Assembly (NCBI RefSeq): GCF_024437655.1
Contig: NZ_JANBVF010000047.1
Location: forward strand, 1 to 42,859
Direction of reading: 5' to 3'
Source: Chitinolyticbacter albus
Lineage (GTDB): Bacteria > Pseudomonadota > Gammaproteobacteria > Burkholderiales > Chitinibacteraceae
DNA: 42,859 nt
The notes beneath the pieces are model-generated. The model was given only the letters and a program-made list of their open reading frames with translations. It did no database searches and was not told where the DNA came from. This document shows, in pieces, positions 27,124 to 34,594 of the stretch. The number at the start of each line of letters is the position of its first letter. The first letter of the stretch is position 1. The position numbers and the translations under genes are program-made.

Positions 27124-28260
27124 CTAAACCTTCAGTTTCACCAGCCCGTTCAGCAACTGATCGAGCCCGCCGACCACCGAGATCTTGTCGATGCGCTCGG
27201 CCAGCCGCTCCAGCGTTTCCAGCTCCTTGAGCCGTAGCGCGGTCGGGTTGTCTTCCATCACCTTGGCGGTGTTGAGCAAGGAGCGGGTGGCGCCCGTTTC
27301 CTCGCGGCGGCGGATCACGTTGGCCTGCGCCGCCTTTTCCGCTTCGACCACCTGGGCCAGCAGTGCCTTCATCTCGCCCGGCAGCACGATGTCCTTCACC
27401 CCCAGGCTCACCACCCGCACACCGAAGCCATCGAGCCGGCTCGCCGCGTGCTGGCTCACCACATCGTCGATCACCTGCTTGTTCTCCAGTAACTCATCCA
27501 GCGTGCGGGTGCCAACGGCGGCACGCAGGCCGAACTGCAGCTCGCGGTAGACGTGCTCCATCGGCTTGGGCAGCCGGGAGAGCGCCAACTCCACGTCGTC
27601 GAACAGCCAGTTGGCAGCGAGGTTCACGCGCAGGCTCACCTTGTCGCGGGTGAGGATTTCCTGCCCGGTGATCTCGATTGCCTGCAGCCGGGTGTCGATC
27701 AGGTCGACCGCGATATCGCGGTTGAAGCGCCAGTAGGCATAGCGGCCCGGTTGCAGCAGCGCCACGCGCTGGCCGTCGATCCGCAACACGCCTACCTGGC
27801 CCGCCGGCACCTGCACGTTCAGCACCGCGTTGAGCCCGGCAATGGCCTTGCCACGCAAAGCCGGCTGGGCAATCCGTGCCAGCAATTGCTCCGGCACAGT
27901 CCAACCGGCGGCGAGGTCGATCCGCTCGAAGCGTTGCGGCACGGCATCCTGCCAGTACATGCGGCGCGAGCCCGGTGGCACGATCTCGACCAGTGCATCG
28001 TTCTCGAAGCGCAGACCGGCCTCATTGTCGCCGAGATCGAACAGCACGAAGTGCTGCGCGACCGTCGCCGGCTCGTGCTGGCGCAGGTATTCGGCCAGCG
28101 GATGCTCGAACAGCGCTTCGGTCAGCGGGTAGGTCACGATGGTGTAGTCACGCTTCACACTGGCCTTGAGGTAATGACCAGGGTGCAGCACGGCGACGAA
28201 GTCGCCATCGCGCAGCAACAGCGCGCGCTCGTTTTTGCGAACCAAAAATCTTTGCATCAT
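27124..28260 (-). CDS. Slipin-family SPFH/Band 7 protein in the rtc operon
   Basis: A 378-residue protein. Residues about 1-150 are a divergent N-terminal part (MMQRFLVRKNERALLLRDGDFVAVLHPGHY), and a second similar stretch occurs at about 170-200 (VPAGQVGVLRIDGQRVALLQPGRY). Then comes the SPFH domain: ITGQEILTRDKVSLRVNLAANW, RELQFGLRAAVGTRTLDELLENK, and GVRVVSLGVKDIVLPGEMKALLAQVVEAEKAAQANVIRRREETGATRSLLNTA. There is no obvious membrane helix. Slipins have been noted repeatedly in RtcB operons. It is the first clear protein gene after the sigma-54 promoter; two ATG codons in a row at 28260 and 28257 follow a GA-rich ribosome-binding site. Confidence 0.88.
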   Translation of the reverse strand: MMQRFLVRKNERALLLRDGDFVAVLHPGHYLKASVKRDYTIVTYPLTEALFEHPLAEYLRQHEPATVAQHFVLFDLGDNEAGLRFENDALVEIVPPGSRRMYWQDAVPQRFERIDLAAGWTVPEQLLARIAQPALRGKAIAGLNAVLNVQVPAGQVGVLRIDGQRVALLQPGRYAYWRFNRDIAVDLIDTRLQAIEITGQEILTRDKVSLRVNLAANWLFDDVELALSRLPKPMEHVYRELQFGLRAAVGTRTLDELLENKQVIDDVVSQHAASRLDGFGVRVVSLGVKDIVLPGEMKALLAQVVEAEKAAQANVIRRREETGATRSLLNTAKVMEDNPTALRLKELETLERLAERIDKISVVGGLDQLLNGLVKLKV

Positions 28261-28274
28261 CTCTCTTCTCTCTC

Positions 28275-28481
28275 TCAATGCCGGCGGGCGTCGATTCGAC
28301 CGGGCCGGGCCATGACCAGCCTGGGAGCCAAGCGCTGCAGCTGCATCGCCACGCGGAGCCTTTCCCACCAGCTCCTGCACTCGATGTCATCGGTCGCGCT
28401 TGGTTGCCAGGCGGCGATGAGCCAGCCGGGCCGAATCTCGACGGCGGTGTCGCCACCGCGCCGGGTACACCTGTTTGCAAT
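28275..28481 (-). CDS. Possible small Trp-rich protein in the rtc leader (start unclear)
   Basis: The frame ending at TGA 28275 shows strong coding signs over its last 60 codons: nearly all third positions are G or C. It reads AVEIRPGWLIAAWQPSATDD and then CRSWWERLRVAMQLQRLAPRLVMARP. Its stop lies 15 bases before the slipin start, as in coupled operon genes. No ATG with a ribosome-binding site exists; candidates are ATT at 28481, or GTG codons inside the tRNA-like element. I recognise no family. It may be a real small protein or part of an untranslated leader. Confidence 0.35.
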   Translation of the reverse strand: MANRCTRRGGDTAVEIRPGWLIAAWQPSATDDIECRSWWERLRVAMQLQRLAPRLVMARPGRIDARRH

Positions 28482-28497
28482 CCCCGTGAAGGGTGTT

Positions 28498-28562
28498 TTC
28501 GAGCGGGAGTCGAACCCGCGACAGACGGTGTTGAACCGTTGCTCCACCACTGAGCTATCGAA
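28498..28562 (-). ncRNA. tRNA-like element with nearly full cloverleaf (tRNA mimic)
   Basis: On the minus strand: TTCGA, TA, D-stem GCTC/GAGC with loop AGTGGTG, an anticodon-type arm ACGGT-TCAAC-ACCGT (or a three-pair stem with the seven-base loop TTCAACA), then T-arm GCGGG-TTCGACT-CCCGC, closing with TCGAA. TA at 8-9, the GG of the D-loop and the TTCGACT T-loop are as in true tRNA. The acceptor stem has only five pairs; two further pairs are mismatched, and no CCA follows. Read with a seven-base anticodon loop the triplet would be CAA, but C at position 37 is unusual. So it is a tRNA mimic rather than a standard tRNA gene. Confidence 0.7.
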
Positions 28563-28608
28563 TGGGGCGAACCCGGGAATCGAACCCGGCGAGCCACCAG
28601 GCATCGCC
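28563..28608 (-). ncRNA. tRNA-like minihelix with T-arm and CCA
   Basis: On the minus strand: GGCGA, a 14-base linker, T-arm CCGGG-TTCGATT-CCCGG, two bases, then TCGCC pairing with GGCGA, directly followed by CCA. D- and anticodon arms are missing. The CCA touches the first base of the next tRNA-like element, so the two are arranged head to tail without spacer. It resembles the 3' half of a tRNA or the tRNA-like modules of bacterial Y RNAs. Confidence 0.6.
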
Positions 28609-28628
28609 ATTGGCTGCGTTTCGGCTGG

Positions 28629-28664
28629 CGGTACACACACGTTCAACAGGGACCGTGTGTGCCG
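28629..28664 (-). ncRNA. Leader hairpin with loop complementary to the tRNA-like anticodon loop
   Basis: CGTGTGTG/CACACACG form eight pairs, extended by CGG/CCG across a two-base bulge, around a 12-base loop. On the minus strand the loop with its closing base includes TGTTGAAC, which is fully complementary to GTTCAACA in the anticodon arm of the tRNA-like element at 28498-28562. A loop-loop contact is possible. Confidence 0.55.
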
Positions 28665-28696
28665 GAGCGGCGTTGGAACCGCTTACCCCAGGGCAC
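28656..28696 (-). ncRNA. Weak third tRNA-like minihelix in the rtc leader
   Basis: On the minus strand: GTGCC, linker, a T-arm-like hairpin AGCGG-TTCCAACG-CCGCT (eight-base loop beginning TTCCAA), two bases, then GGCAC pairing with GTGCC, followed by ACA. The layout copies the CCA-ended minihelix downstream. It competes with the long hairpin at 28629-28664 and with the 9-base stem TTACCCCAG/CTGGGGTAA at 28683-28720, so only one of these folds can form at a time. Confidence 0.35.
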
Positions 28697-28725
28697 ATGC
28701 CGTCGCTACAGCTGGGGTAATGCTT

Positions 28726-28741
28726 AGCGAAAGCTGTGCCA
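28726..28741 (-). promoter_or_regulatory. Sigma-54 promoter of the rtc operon
   Basis: The minus strand reads TGGCACAGCTTTCGCT. This matches the sigma-54 consensus TGGCAC-N5-TTGCW, with GG and GC exactly ten bases apart and one change (TC for TT). Transcription would start near 28715, heading into the tRNA-like elements and slipin-rtcBA. The divergent RtcR gene encodes the matching enhancer-binding activator. Confidence 0.85.
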
Positions 28742-28880
28742 GATGATGCCAATCAAGGAAAATTCAAATCAAGCAACTGTTTTAAAAGGAATTAATGTTT
28801 TTCACATGCAAATCATGGTGACGGTGATTTTTGAAATTCATATATGATGTGATCGTCATTTATATTTTTGTATCGCATCG
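28742..28880. promoter_or_regulatory. AT-rich divergent control region between the rtc operon and rtcR
   Basis: About 140 bases, much richer in A and T than the surroundings. It should hold the RtcR upstream activating sites and the rtcR promoter. Several TGAT/ATCA-type words recur (GGTGACGGTGAT, ATGATGTGATCGTCAT), but no clean long inverted repeat is visible and I cannot fix the exact sites. Confidence 0.5.
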
Positions 28881-30470
28881 ATGAAACGCACTGTCGTTAC
28901 CGGATTTGTAGGCACCGTGCTCGACTACGTGGGCAAAGGCAATCAGCGCTGGGAGAAGTGGCGGCCCACGGTCGGGCTATGCCAGCAGGAAGACCTGGTC
29001 GTGCATCGGCTGGAACTGCTGCATGACGCCCGCAGCCGCGGGCTGTTCGAACGCTTGCGCCGCGATATCGCGCAGGTGTCGCCGGAAACCGAGGTGGTCA
29101 GCGTGGAGATCGCCCTGCGCGATCCGTGGGATTTCGAGGAGGTGTACGCCGCGCTGCTCGATTACGCGCGCGGCTACACCTTCGATACCGAGGCCGAGGA
29201 TTACCTGATCCATATCACCACCGGCACCCATGTGGCGCAGATCTGCTGGTTCCTGCTGGCCGAGGCACGCTACCTGCCGGCGCGGCTGGCGCAGACTTCG
29301 CCGCCACGCAAGAAGGAGCCCGGCGATGTCAGCGGCAGCGTCGCCATCATCGATCTCGATCTCTCGCGCTACGACCGCATCGCCAGCCGCTTTGCCCGGG
29401 AACGCGATGAAACGGTTTCCTTCCTCAAATCCGGCATCGCCACGCGCAACGCCAGTTTCAACCGCATGATCGAGCAGATCGAGCGCGTGGCCGTGCGCTC
29501 CAAGGCGCCCATGCTGTTCTGTGGCCCCACCGGCGCCGGCAAGTCCTTCCTGGCGCGCCGGGTGTACGAGATGAAAAAAGCCCGGCATCAGCTCGCCGGG
29601 CATTTCGTCGAGGTGAATTGCGCTACGCTGCGTGGCGATAGCGCGATGTCCGCGCTGTTCGGCCACGTGAAGGGCGCGTTCACGGGCGCCCAGGCCGAGC
29701 GCGCCGGGCTGCTGCGCAGCGCCGATGGTGGCTTGCTGTTTCTCGATGAGATTGGCGAACTGGGGCTCGATGAGCAGGCGATGCTGCTGAAGGCCATCGA
29801 GGAAAAGCGCTTCTTTCCGGTTGGCAGCGATCGCGAAGTAGAGAGCGATTTCCAGCTGATCGCCGGCACCGTGCGTGACCTGCAGCAATGGGTAGCCGAA
29901 GGCCGTTTTCGCGAGGACTTGTACGCCCGGATCAACCTGTGGACCTACGCCCTGCCCGGCCTTGCCGATCGCAGCGAGGATCTGGAACCCAATCTCGAAT
30001 TCGAGCTGGCGCGCTATGCCCGCGAGCACGGCAGCCAGGTGCGTTTCAATCTGGAAGCCCGGCGCGCCTACCTGAAGTTCGCGACTTCAGCCGATGCGCA
30101 ATGGCGCGGCAACTTCCGCGAGCTATCGGCCTCGGTCACCCGGATGGCCACGCTGGCCGATACCGGGCGCATCGATCTGGAGCAGGTCGAAGAGGAAGTC
30201 GGTCGGCTGCGCCGGTCGTGGTCCAGCCCTGCTGACCATGCGCTTACCGCCTTGCTGGGCGATGCCGCCGAGGCGCTGGACCTGTTCGACCGTATGCAGC
30301 TGGAAAACGTGATCGCGGTCTGCCGCGCTGCGGGCTCGCTATCCGATTCCGGTCGTCGCCTGTTTGCCGTATCGCGCCAGGAAAAGGCCAAGGTCAACGA
30401 TGCCGACCGACTGCGCAAGTACCTGGCCCGCTTCGGCCTGACTTGGGAGCAGCTACGCGAGGCCGCGTAA
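28881..30470 (+). CDS. rtcR: Sigma-54-dependent regulator RtcR of the RNA-repair operon
   Basis: A 529-residue activator. Residues about 1-180 are the CARF-like sensor domain of RtcR (VVTGFVGTVLDYVGKGNQRWEKWRPTVGLCQQ and YLIHITTGTHVAQICWFLLAEARYLPARLAQTSPP). The AAA+ domain has Walker A GPTGAGKS at 215-222, the sigma-54 contact loop GAFTGA at 265-270 and Walker B LLFLDEIG at 285-292. A short helical C-terminus (residues about 440-529) replaces the usual Fis-type domain and should bind DNA. RtcR proteins are relieved from self-inhibition by ligands derived from damaged RNA. It is divergent from the operon it should control. Confidence 0.96.
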   Translation: MKRTVVTGFVGTVLDYVGKGNQRWEKWRPTVGLCQQEDLVVHRLELLHDARSRGLFERLRRDIAQVSPETEVVSVEIALRDPWDFEEVYAALLDYARGYTFDTEAEDYLIHITTGTHVAQICWFLLAEARYLPARLAQTSPPRKKEPGDVSGSVAIIDLDLSRYDRIASRFARERDETVSFLKSGIATRNASFNRMIEQIERVAVRSKAPMLFCGPTGAGKSFLARRVYEMKKARHQLAGHFVEVNCATLRGDSAMSALFGHVKGAFTGAQAERAGLLRSADGGLLFLDEIGELGLDEQAMLLKAIEEKRFFPVGSDREVESDFQLIAGTVRDLQQWVAEGRFREDLYARINLWTYALPGLADRSEDLEPNLEFELARYAREHGSQVRFNLEARRAYLKFATSADAQWRGNFRELSASVTRMATLADTGRIDLEQVEEEVGRLRRSWSSPADHALTALLGDAAEALDLFDRMQLENVIAVCRAAGSLSDSGRRLFAVSRQEKAKVNDADRLRKYLARFGLTWEQLREAA

Positions 30471-30522
30471 AGCCGGCCAACCCGCGTATATTGCGCCCTG
30501 AACACCCACCAGAAGCCGTTTC

Positions 30523-32439
30523 ATGACCGACGCCACCACCGAACTTTCCGACTATCTCACCCTGCATGCGGCCACGCTGGTCACCATCGAGGGCAACTAC
30601 GCGGTTTCGGTACATGGTGAATTCCATGTGGCCGGCAGGGCGATTGCCTACCACCTGGTGCCGGATCAAGGCTTCCTCGGCAAGGCCAGCAAGTGGCGCA
30701 AGCTCGATGACGCCGGACGGCTGGCCCTGCTGCAGGAGCGCTGGAACGCCGAGGTGCGCGCCAAGCTCGAAGCCCAGCTCGTGGCCACGGCCGAGCAGGT
30801 GTTGCGACTGGCCGAGGAAGGCGGCGCCGATCCGGCCATGGCGCTCTCCGCATTCCAGGCCAAATACGAGCTGGCGCGTTTGCGCTGCAAGATCGCCTGG
30901 GACCGCATCCGCGCGGCGCGGCAGGCGCAGCAGCAGCAAAAGCAGGCGGGAGACGCCAGCGCCGCCATCGATCTATCGCTCTACCCGGAGTCGTTCGAGA
31001 TGGCGCAGGGCATGGATCGGCATTTCGTCGCGGTGCTCGGGCCGACCAATTCGGGCAAGACCCATGCCGCCATGCAGCATCTGGCCAAAGCCACGAGCGG
31101 CGTTTATCTCGCGCCTTTGCGGCTGTTGGCGCTGGAGAACTACCAGCGACTGCTCGATGCCGGCGTCGCCGTGAGCCTGGTGACCGGCGAACAGCGCAAG
31201 CTGCATCCCGATGCCACCCACGTGGCCAGCACCGTGGAAATGCTCAACCCCAACCGCCGCATCGAAGTGGCGGTGATCGACGAGATCCAGTTGCTCGACG
31301 ATCCGGATCGCGGCGCTGCCTGGACCGCTGCGGTGTGTGGCGTACCCGCCGAAACGGTTTACCTGCTCGGCGCACTGGAAGCACGCGAAGCCATCGAATC
31401 ACTGGTGAAGCGCATCGGCGGCACGCTGGAAGTGCGCGAACTGGCGCGCAAGTCGCCATTGACCATGGAATCGCAGCCGCTTGGCTCGCTGAAGAACCTC
31501 AAGCCCGGAGACGTGCTGATCGCGTTCTCCCGCCGCGAAGTTCTGAACTGGCGCGATCAAGCGATCGAACAGGGTTTTGCTGTGTCGGCCATCTACGGCA
31601 ATCTCGCGCCTGAAGTGCGGCAAGCGCAGGCCGAGCGTTTCATCAACGGACAAACACGGATCGTGGTCGGTACCGACGCCATCGGCATGGGGCTGAACAC
31701 TCCGGCGCGGCGGGTGATCTTCACCACCGCGCGCAAGTGGGATGGTAGCGCCGAGGACACGATCACAGCCAGCCTGGCCAAGCAGATCGCCGGGCGGGCC
31801 GGGCGTTACGGCGCGCATGAGGCAGGTTTCGTCGCCGGGCTTGATGCCGCCACCCATAAGACCATTGCAGCGCTGCTACGCGCGCCGCCAGAACCACTGC
31901 CCACATCCGGCTTTTTCGTCGCGCCCAATCTCGATTACTTGAACCGGATCGCCACAGCGACCGGCGAGAAGCGCCTCGCCAAGCTGCTGGAACTGTTTAC
32001 CCAGCACATCAACGTGCACGACGCCTTCTTCGTACCGGCCAACCTCAGCGACCAGATCGACAAGGCCCGCTGGCTGGACGGGCTCAATCTCTCGCTGCCC
32101 GACCGCTTCACCCTCAGCCTGTGCCCCGTCTCAACCAAGATCCCCATGCTGGAGCGCGCGCTGCAGGACTGGGCCAGCCTGCGCGCAGACCGCCGCCGAG
32201 TACCGCTGCTGCGCATCGAGGGCATGGGCGGCCGTAACGCGCTGCAATACCTGGAGGACAGCTGCAAGCTCTACGCCGCCTACGCCTGGCTGGGCTACCG
32301 CATGCCCGACACGTTCCCCGATGGCGAAATGGCGCAAGCCCTGATGCAGACGACGTCAGAACGGATCGATCGGATGCTGCAGGCGCAGAATACGGCACGC
32401 GGTAAAACTAGCGGTGCCCGAAGACAATCCTCGCATTAG
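30523..32439 (+). CDS. Suv3-like DExH RNA helicase
   Basis: A 638-residue helicase resembling mitochondrial SUV3. The first 160 residues are helical and charged. Walker A GPTNSGKT lies at 173-180, followed by VYLAPLRLLALENYQRL, TGEQR and the DEIQ box at 253-256. The second RecA domain has FSRREV and VVGTDAIGMGLNTPARRVIF, with KQIAGRAGRYG as motif VI. The C-terminal region carries the Suv3 helical domain (LEDSCKLYAAYAWLGYRMP). Suv3 unwinds structured RNA for degradation. It starts 52 bases after rtcR on the same strand, with no terminator between, so it may be expressed with rtcR. A link with RNA repair is plausible but unproven. Confidence 0.88.
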   Translation: MTDATTELSDYLTLHAATLVTIEGNYAVSVHGEFHVAGRAIAYHLVPDQGFLGKASKWRKLDDAGRLALLQERWNAEVRAKLEAQLVATAEQVLRLAEEGGADPAMALSAFQAKYELARLRCKIAWDRIRAARQAQQQQKQAGDASAAIDLSLYPESFEMAQGMDRHFVAVLGPTNSGKTHAAMQHLAKATSGVYLAPLRLLALENYQRLLDAGVAVSLVTGEQRKLHPDATHVASTVEMLNPNRRIEVAVIDEIQLLDDPDRGAAWTAAVCGVPAETVYLLGALEAREAIESLVKRIGGTLEVRELARKSPLTMESQPLGSLKNLKPGDVLIAFSRREVLNWRDQAIEQGFAVSAIYGNLAPEVRQAQAERFINGQTRIVVGTDAIGMGLNTPARRVIFTTARKWDGSAEDTITASLAKQIAGRAGRYGAHEAGFVAGLDAATHKTIAALLRAPPEPLPTSGFFVAPNLDYLNRIATATGEKRLAKLLELFTQHINVHDAFFVPANLSDQIDKARWLDGLNLSLPDRFTLSLCPVSTKIPMLERALQDWASLRADRRRVPLLRIEGMGGRNALQYLEDSCKLYAAYAWLGYRMPDTFPDGEMAQALMQTTSERIDRMLQAQNTARGKTSGARRQSSH

Positions 32440-32473
32440 GCCCCCCAACAGCAGCCAATGCCTAGCCCAAAGC

Positions 32474-32505
32474 AAAACAGGCCGATCTTAAGATCGGCCT
32501 GTTTT
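32474..32505. terminator. Bidirectional terminator between the helicase gene and pilQ
   Basis: A perfect 32-base palindrome: arm AAAACAGGCCGATC, centre TTAA, then the complementary arm ending TTTT. It serves convergent genes: the helicase ends at 32439 and pilQ ends at 32519 on the opposite strand. Confidence 0.92.
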
Positions 32506-32518
32506 GTGCGCGTAGGTT

Positions 32519-34594
32519 TTAGCGCAGCGATACATCCTTATCGATGACCTTCGGCGTAATGAAGATCAACAGTTCACGCTTGTTGTCGACATTCGTCCGG
32601 TTCTTGAACAAGTTCCCCACGACCGGGAGATCGCCCAACAACGGCACCTGGGTCACAGTACTGCTCACGTCTTGGATGAAGATGCCACCGATAATCACGG
32701 TACCGCCGTTTTCAACCAGCACCTTGGTTGTGACCTGCTTGGTGTTGATGGCAGGACCACTGATAGTGTTCTCACCACGGCTATCCTTGTTCACCTTCAC
32801 ATCCATGATCACATTGCCGTCGGGAGTGATCTGCGGCGTGACCCTGAGCGACAAAGTCGCCTTCTTGAACGACACCGATGTAGCGCCGTTCTGAGCCGAT
32901 TCCGAATACGGAATTTCCTGGCCATCCTCGATCACCGCCTCGGTCTGATCCGCCGTTACTAGTCTTGGGCTGGAAACGATCTTGCCTCTACCATCCTGCT
33001 CCAAGGCAGACAACTCAAGAGCTAGCAAGCCATCATTCCCAGCCAGCAGCATCCCTATCGATCCTGCCGCGAAGCCACCTAGTCCTGCAGCAGGCAAATT
33101 TACTTGAGGGATATTCCCCGCAATCATCGGTCCAGGCCCCGTCATATCGACGCCGTTTGCGGGATAAGTGCCATCGTTTTTAATGCCGCCACCTACCTGC
33201 AGATCGCCTTTCCATCCAATCCCGTGGAACTTCACGCCAAGATTCTTGCTAAATCCATCTTCGGCTTCGACGATACGCGCCTCGATCATCACTTGACGCA
33301 CCGGAATATCAGTCTTTTCGAGAATACTTCGAATCTGGTCCAGCTTGGACGGAATATCCTGAATGATCAGCAAATTGGTCCGCGGATCGATCACTGCGCT
33401 ACCGCGTGCCGACAGGATTTTTTGCTTGTCATCGGTGAGGATTTTCTTGAAGTCATCAGCCTTCTGGTATTTCAGCTGGAAAGTCTCGGTACGGGTCGGT
33501 TCTAGATCGGAAATTTGTTTTTTGGCTTCGAGCTCCTGCTTTTCCTTGGCCGCCAACTCGTCCCGTGGTGCAACCCACAGCACATTGCCGGCACGGCGCT
33601 GATCCAAACCCTTGGCCTGAAGAATGATATCCAGTGCCTGATCCCAAGGCACGTCCTTCAATCGCAAGGTCAAGCTACCTGACACAGTGTCGCTGGTAAT
33701 GATGTTGAGCCCCGTAAATTCCGCAATCACTTGCAGCACGGTACGAATCTCCACATTCTGGAAATTCAACGACAGCTTTTCACCCTTGTAGGCCGGACGC
33801 AATGAAGCAATAGACTTGTCGTTTTCGCTGGTTTTACGAACCTCGACGATGAAACGATTTTCAGTCTGATAGGCCGAGTACTCCCAGATACCGGTCGGCT
33901 CAATCACCATGCGAACGTTGCCACCCTGGCGATAGGTTTCGATTTTTTGCACTGGGGTGCCGAAATCCGCAACGTCCATACGACGTTGCAGATTCTCAGG
34001 CAGGCCAGCCTTCAAGAAATCGATTACCAGCTTGGTGCCTTGCTGACGAATATCGATTCCCAGGTTGGGACTGGTGAGATCGATCATCACCTTGCCCTCG
34101 CCGCTTACACCACGGCGGAAATCGACTTCTCGCAACCCATCCCCTTCGGTCGAGGCTGCCACAGCAGGAGCAAAGTGGGTGGTTTCCGATTTGGCAACGA
34201 CCGCCTTGGCCGATCCGTCGATGGTAATCAGGTAGGAATTACCGTCCACCTGTGCATCGTAAGCGGCCTGTTTGTTGAGATTCAATACCACCCGGGTACG
34301 CCCGGAGCCTTCGGCGATGTTGACCAGTCGCAACGCAGTGCCATTGACTTGAACTGCGCTTTTCCCCGCTTTATTTGCCGTTCCCGCGAAATCAAATGCT
34401 AAACGCGGTGGCGCATTGACGGAAAAGCTGGTGGGTTGAGGCACTGGGCCGTCGAACACAACCTTGACAATCTGCTTGTCGTTTGAGACCGAGTTGACCT
34501 CAACGTTGGTGATATTGGCAGCCTGAGCCACGACGACCAACGCCGCGATCATCATTCCCCCAGCCAGCCGTTGCAGCAAGGATAACTTGTTCAT
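32519..34594 (-). CDS. pilQ: Type IV pilus secretin PilQ
   Basis: A 691-residue outer-membrane secretin through which the pilus emerges. It has a signal peptide (LAGGMMIAALVVVAQA), two AMIN domains in the first 270 residues (NVEVNSVSNDKQIVKVVFDG and IDLTSPNLGIDIRQQGTKLVIDF), N-domains (SLNFQNVEIRTVLQVIAEFTGLNIITSD), and the secretin beta-barrel domain ending VPLLGDLPVVGNLFKNRTNVDNKRELLIFITPKVI. ATG at 34594 overlaps the pilP stop by four bases. It is the last gene of pilMNOPQ. Confidence 0.97.
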   Translation of the reverse strand: MNKLSLLQRLAGGMMIAALVVVAQAANITNVEVNSVSNDKQIVKVVFDGPVPQPTSFSVNAPPRLAFDFAGTANKAGKSAVQVNGTALRLVNIAEGSGRTRVVLNLNKQAAYDAQVDGNSYLITIDGSAKAVVAKSETTHFAPAVAASTEGDGLREVDFRRGVSGEGKVMIDLTSPNLGIDIRQQGTKLVIDFLKAGLPENLQRRMDVADFGTPVQKIETYRQGGNVRMVIEPTGIWEYSAYQTENRFIVEVRKTSENDKSIASLRPAYKGEKLSLNFQNVEIRTVLQVIAEFTGLNIITSDTVSGSLTLRLKDVPWDQALDIILQAKGLDQRRAGNVLWVAPRDELAAKEKQELEAKKQISDLEPTRTETFQLKYQKADDFKKILTDDKQKILSARGSAVIDPRTNLLIIQDIPSKLDQIRSILEKTDIPVRQVMIEARIVEAEDGFSKNLGVKFHGIGWKGDLQVGGGIKNDGTYPANGVDMTGPGPMIAGNIPQVNLPAAGLGGFAAGSIGMLLAGNDGLLALELSALEQDGRGKIVSSPRLVTADQTEAVIEDGQEIPYSESAQNGATSVSFKKATLSLRVTPQITPDGNVIMDVKVNKDSRGENTISGPAINTKQVTTKVLVENGGTVIIGGIFIQDVSSTVTQVPLLGDLPVVGNLFKNRTNVDNKRELLIFITPKVIDKDVSLR

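Noticed and set aside
28498..28562. A standard tRNA-Leu(CAA) gene
   Set aside because: Arms D and T fit, but the acceptor has only five pairs, position 37 would be C, the variable loop is short for tRNA-Leu, and no CCA or normal discriminator follows. I call it tRNA-like instead.
27553..28746. A 397-codon plus-strand ORF over slipin and the rtc leader
   Set aside because: It is antisense to the SPFH coding region and to the tRNA-like elements, with no domain of its own.
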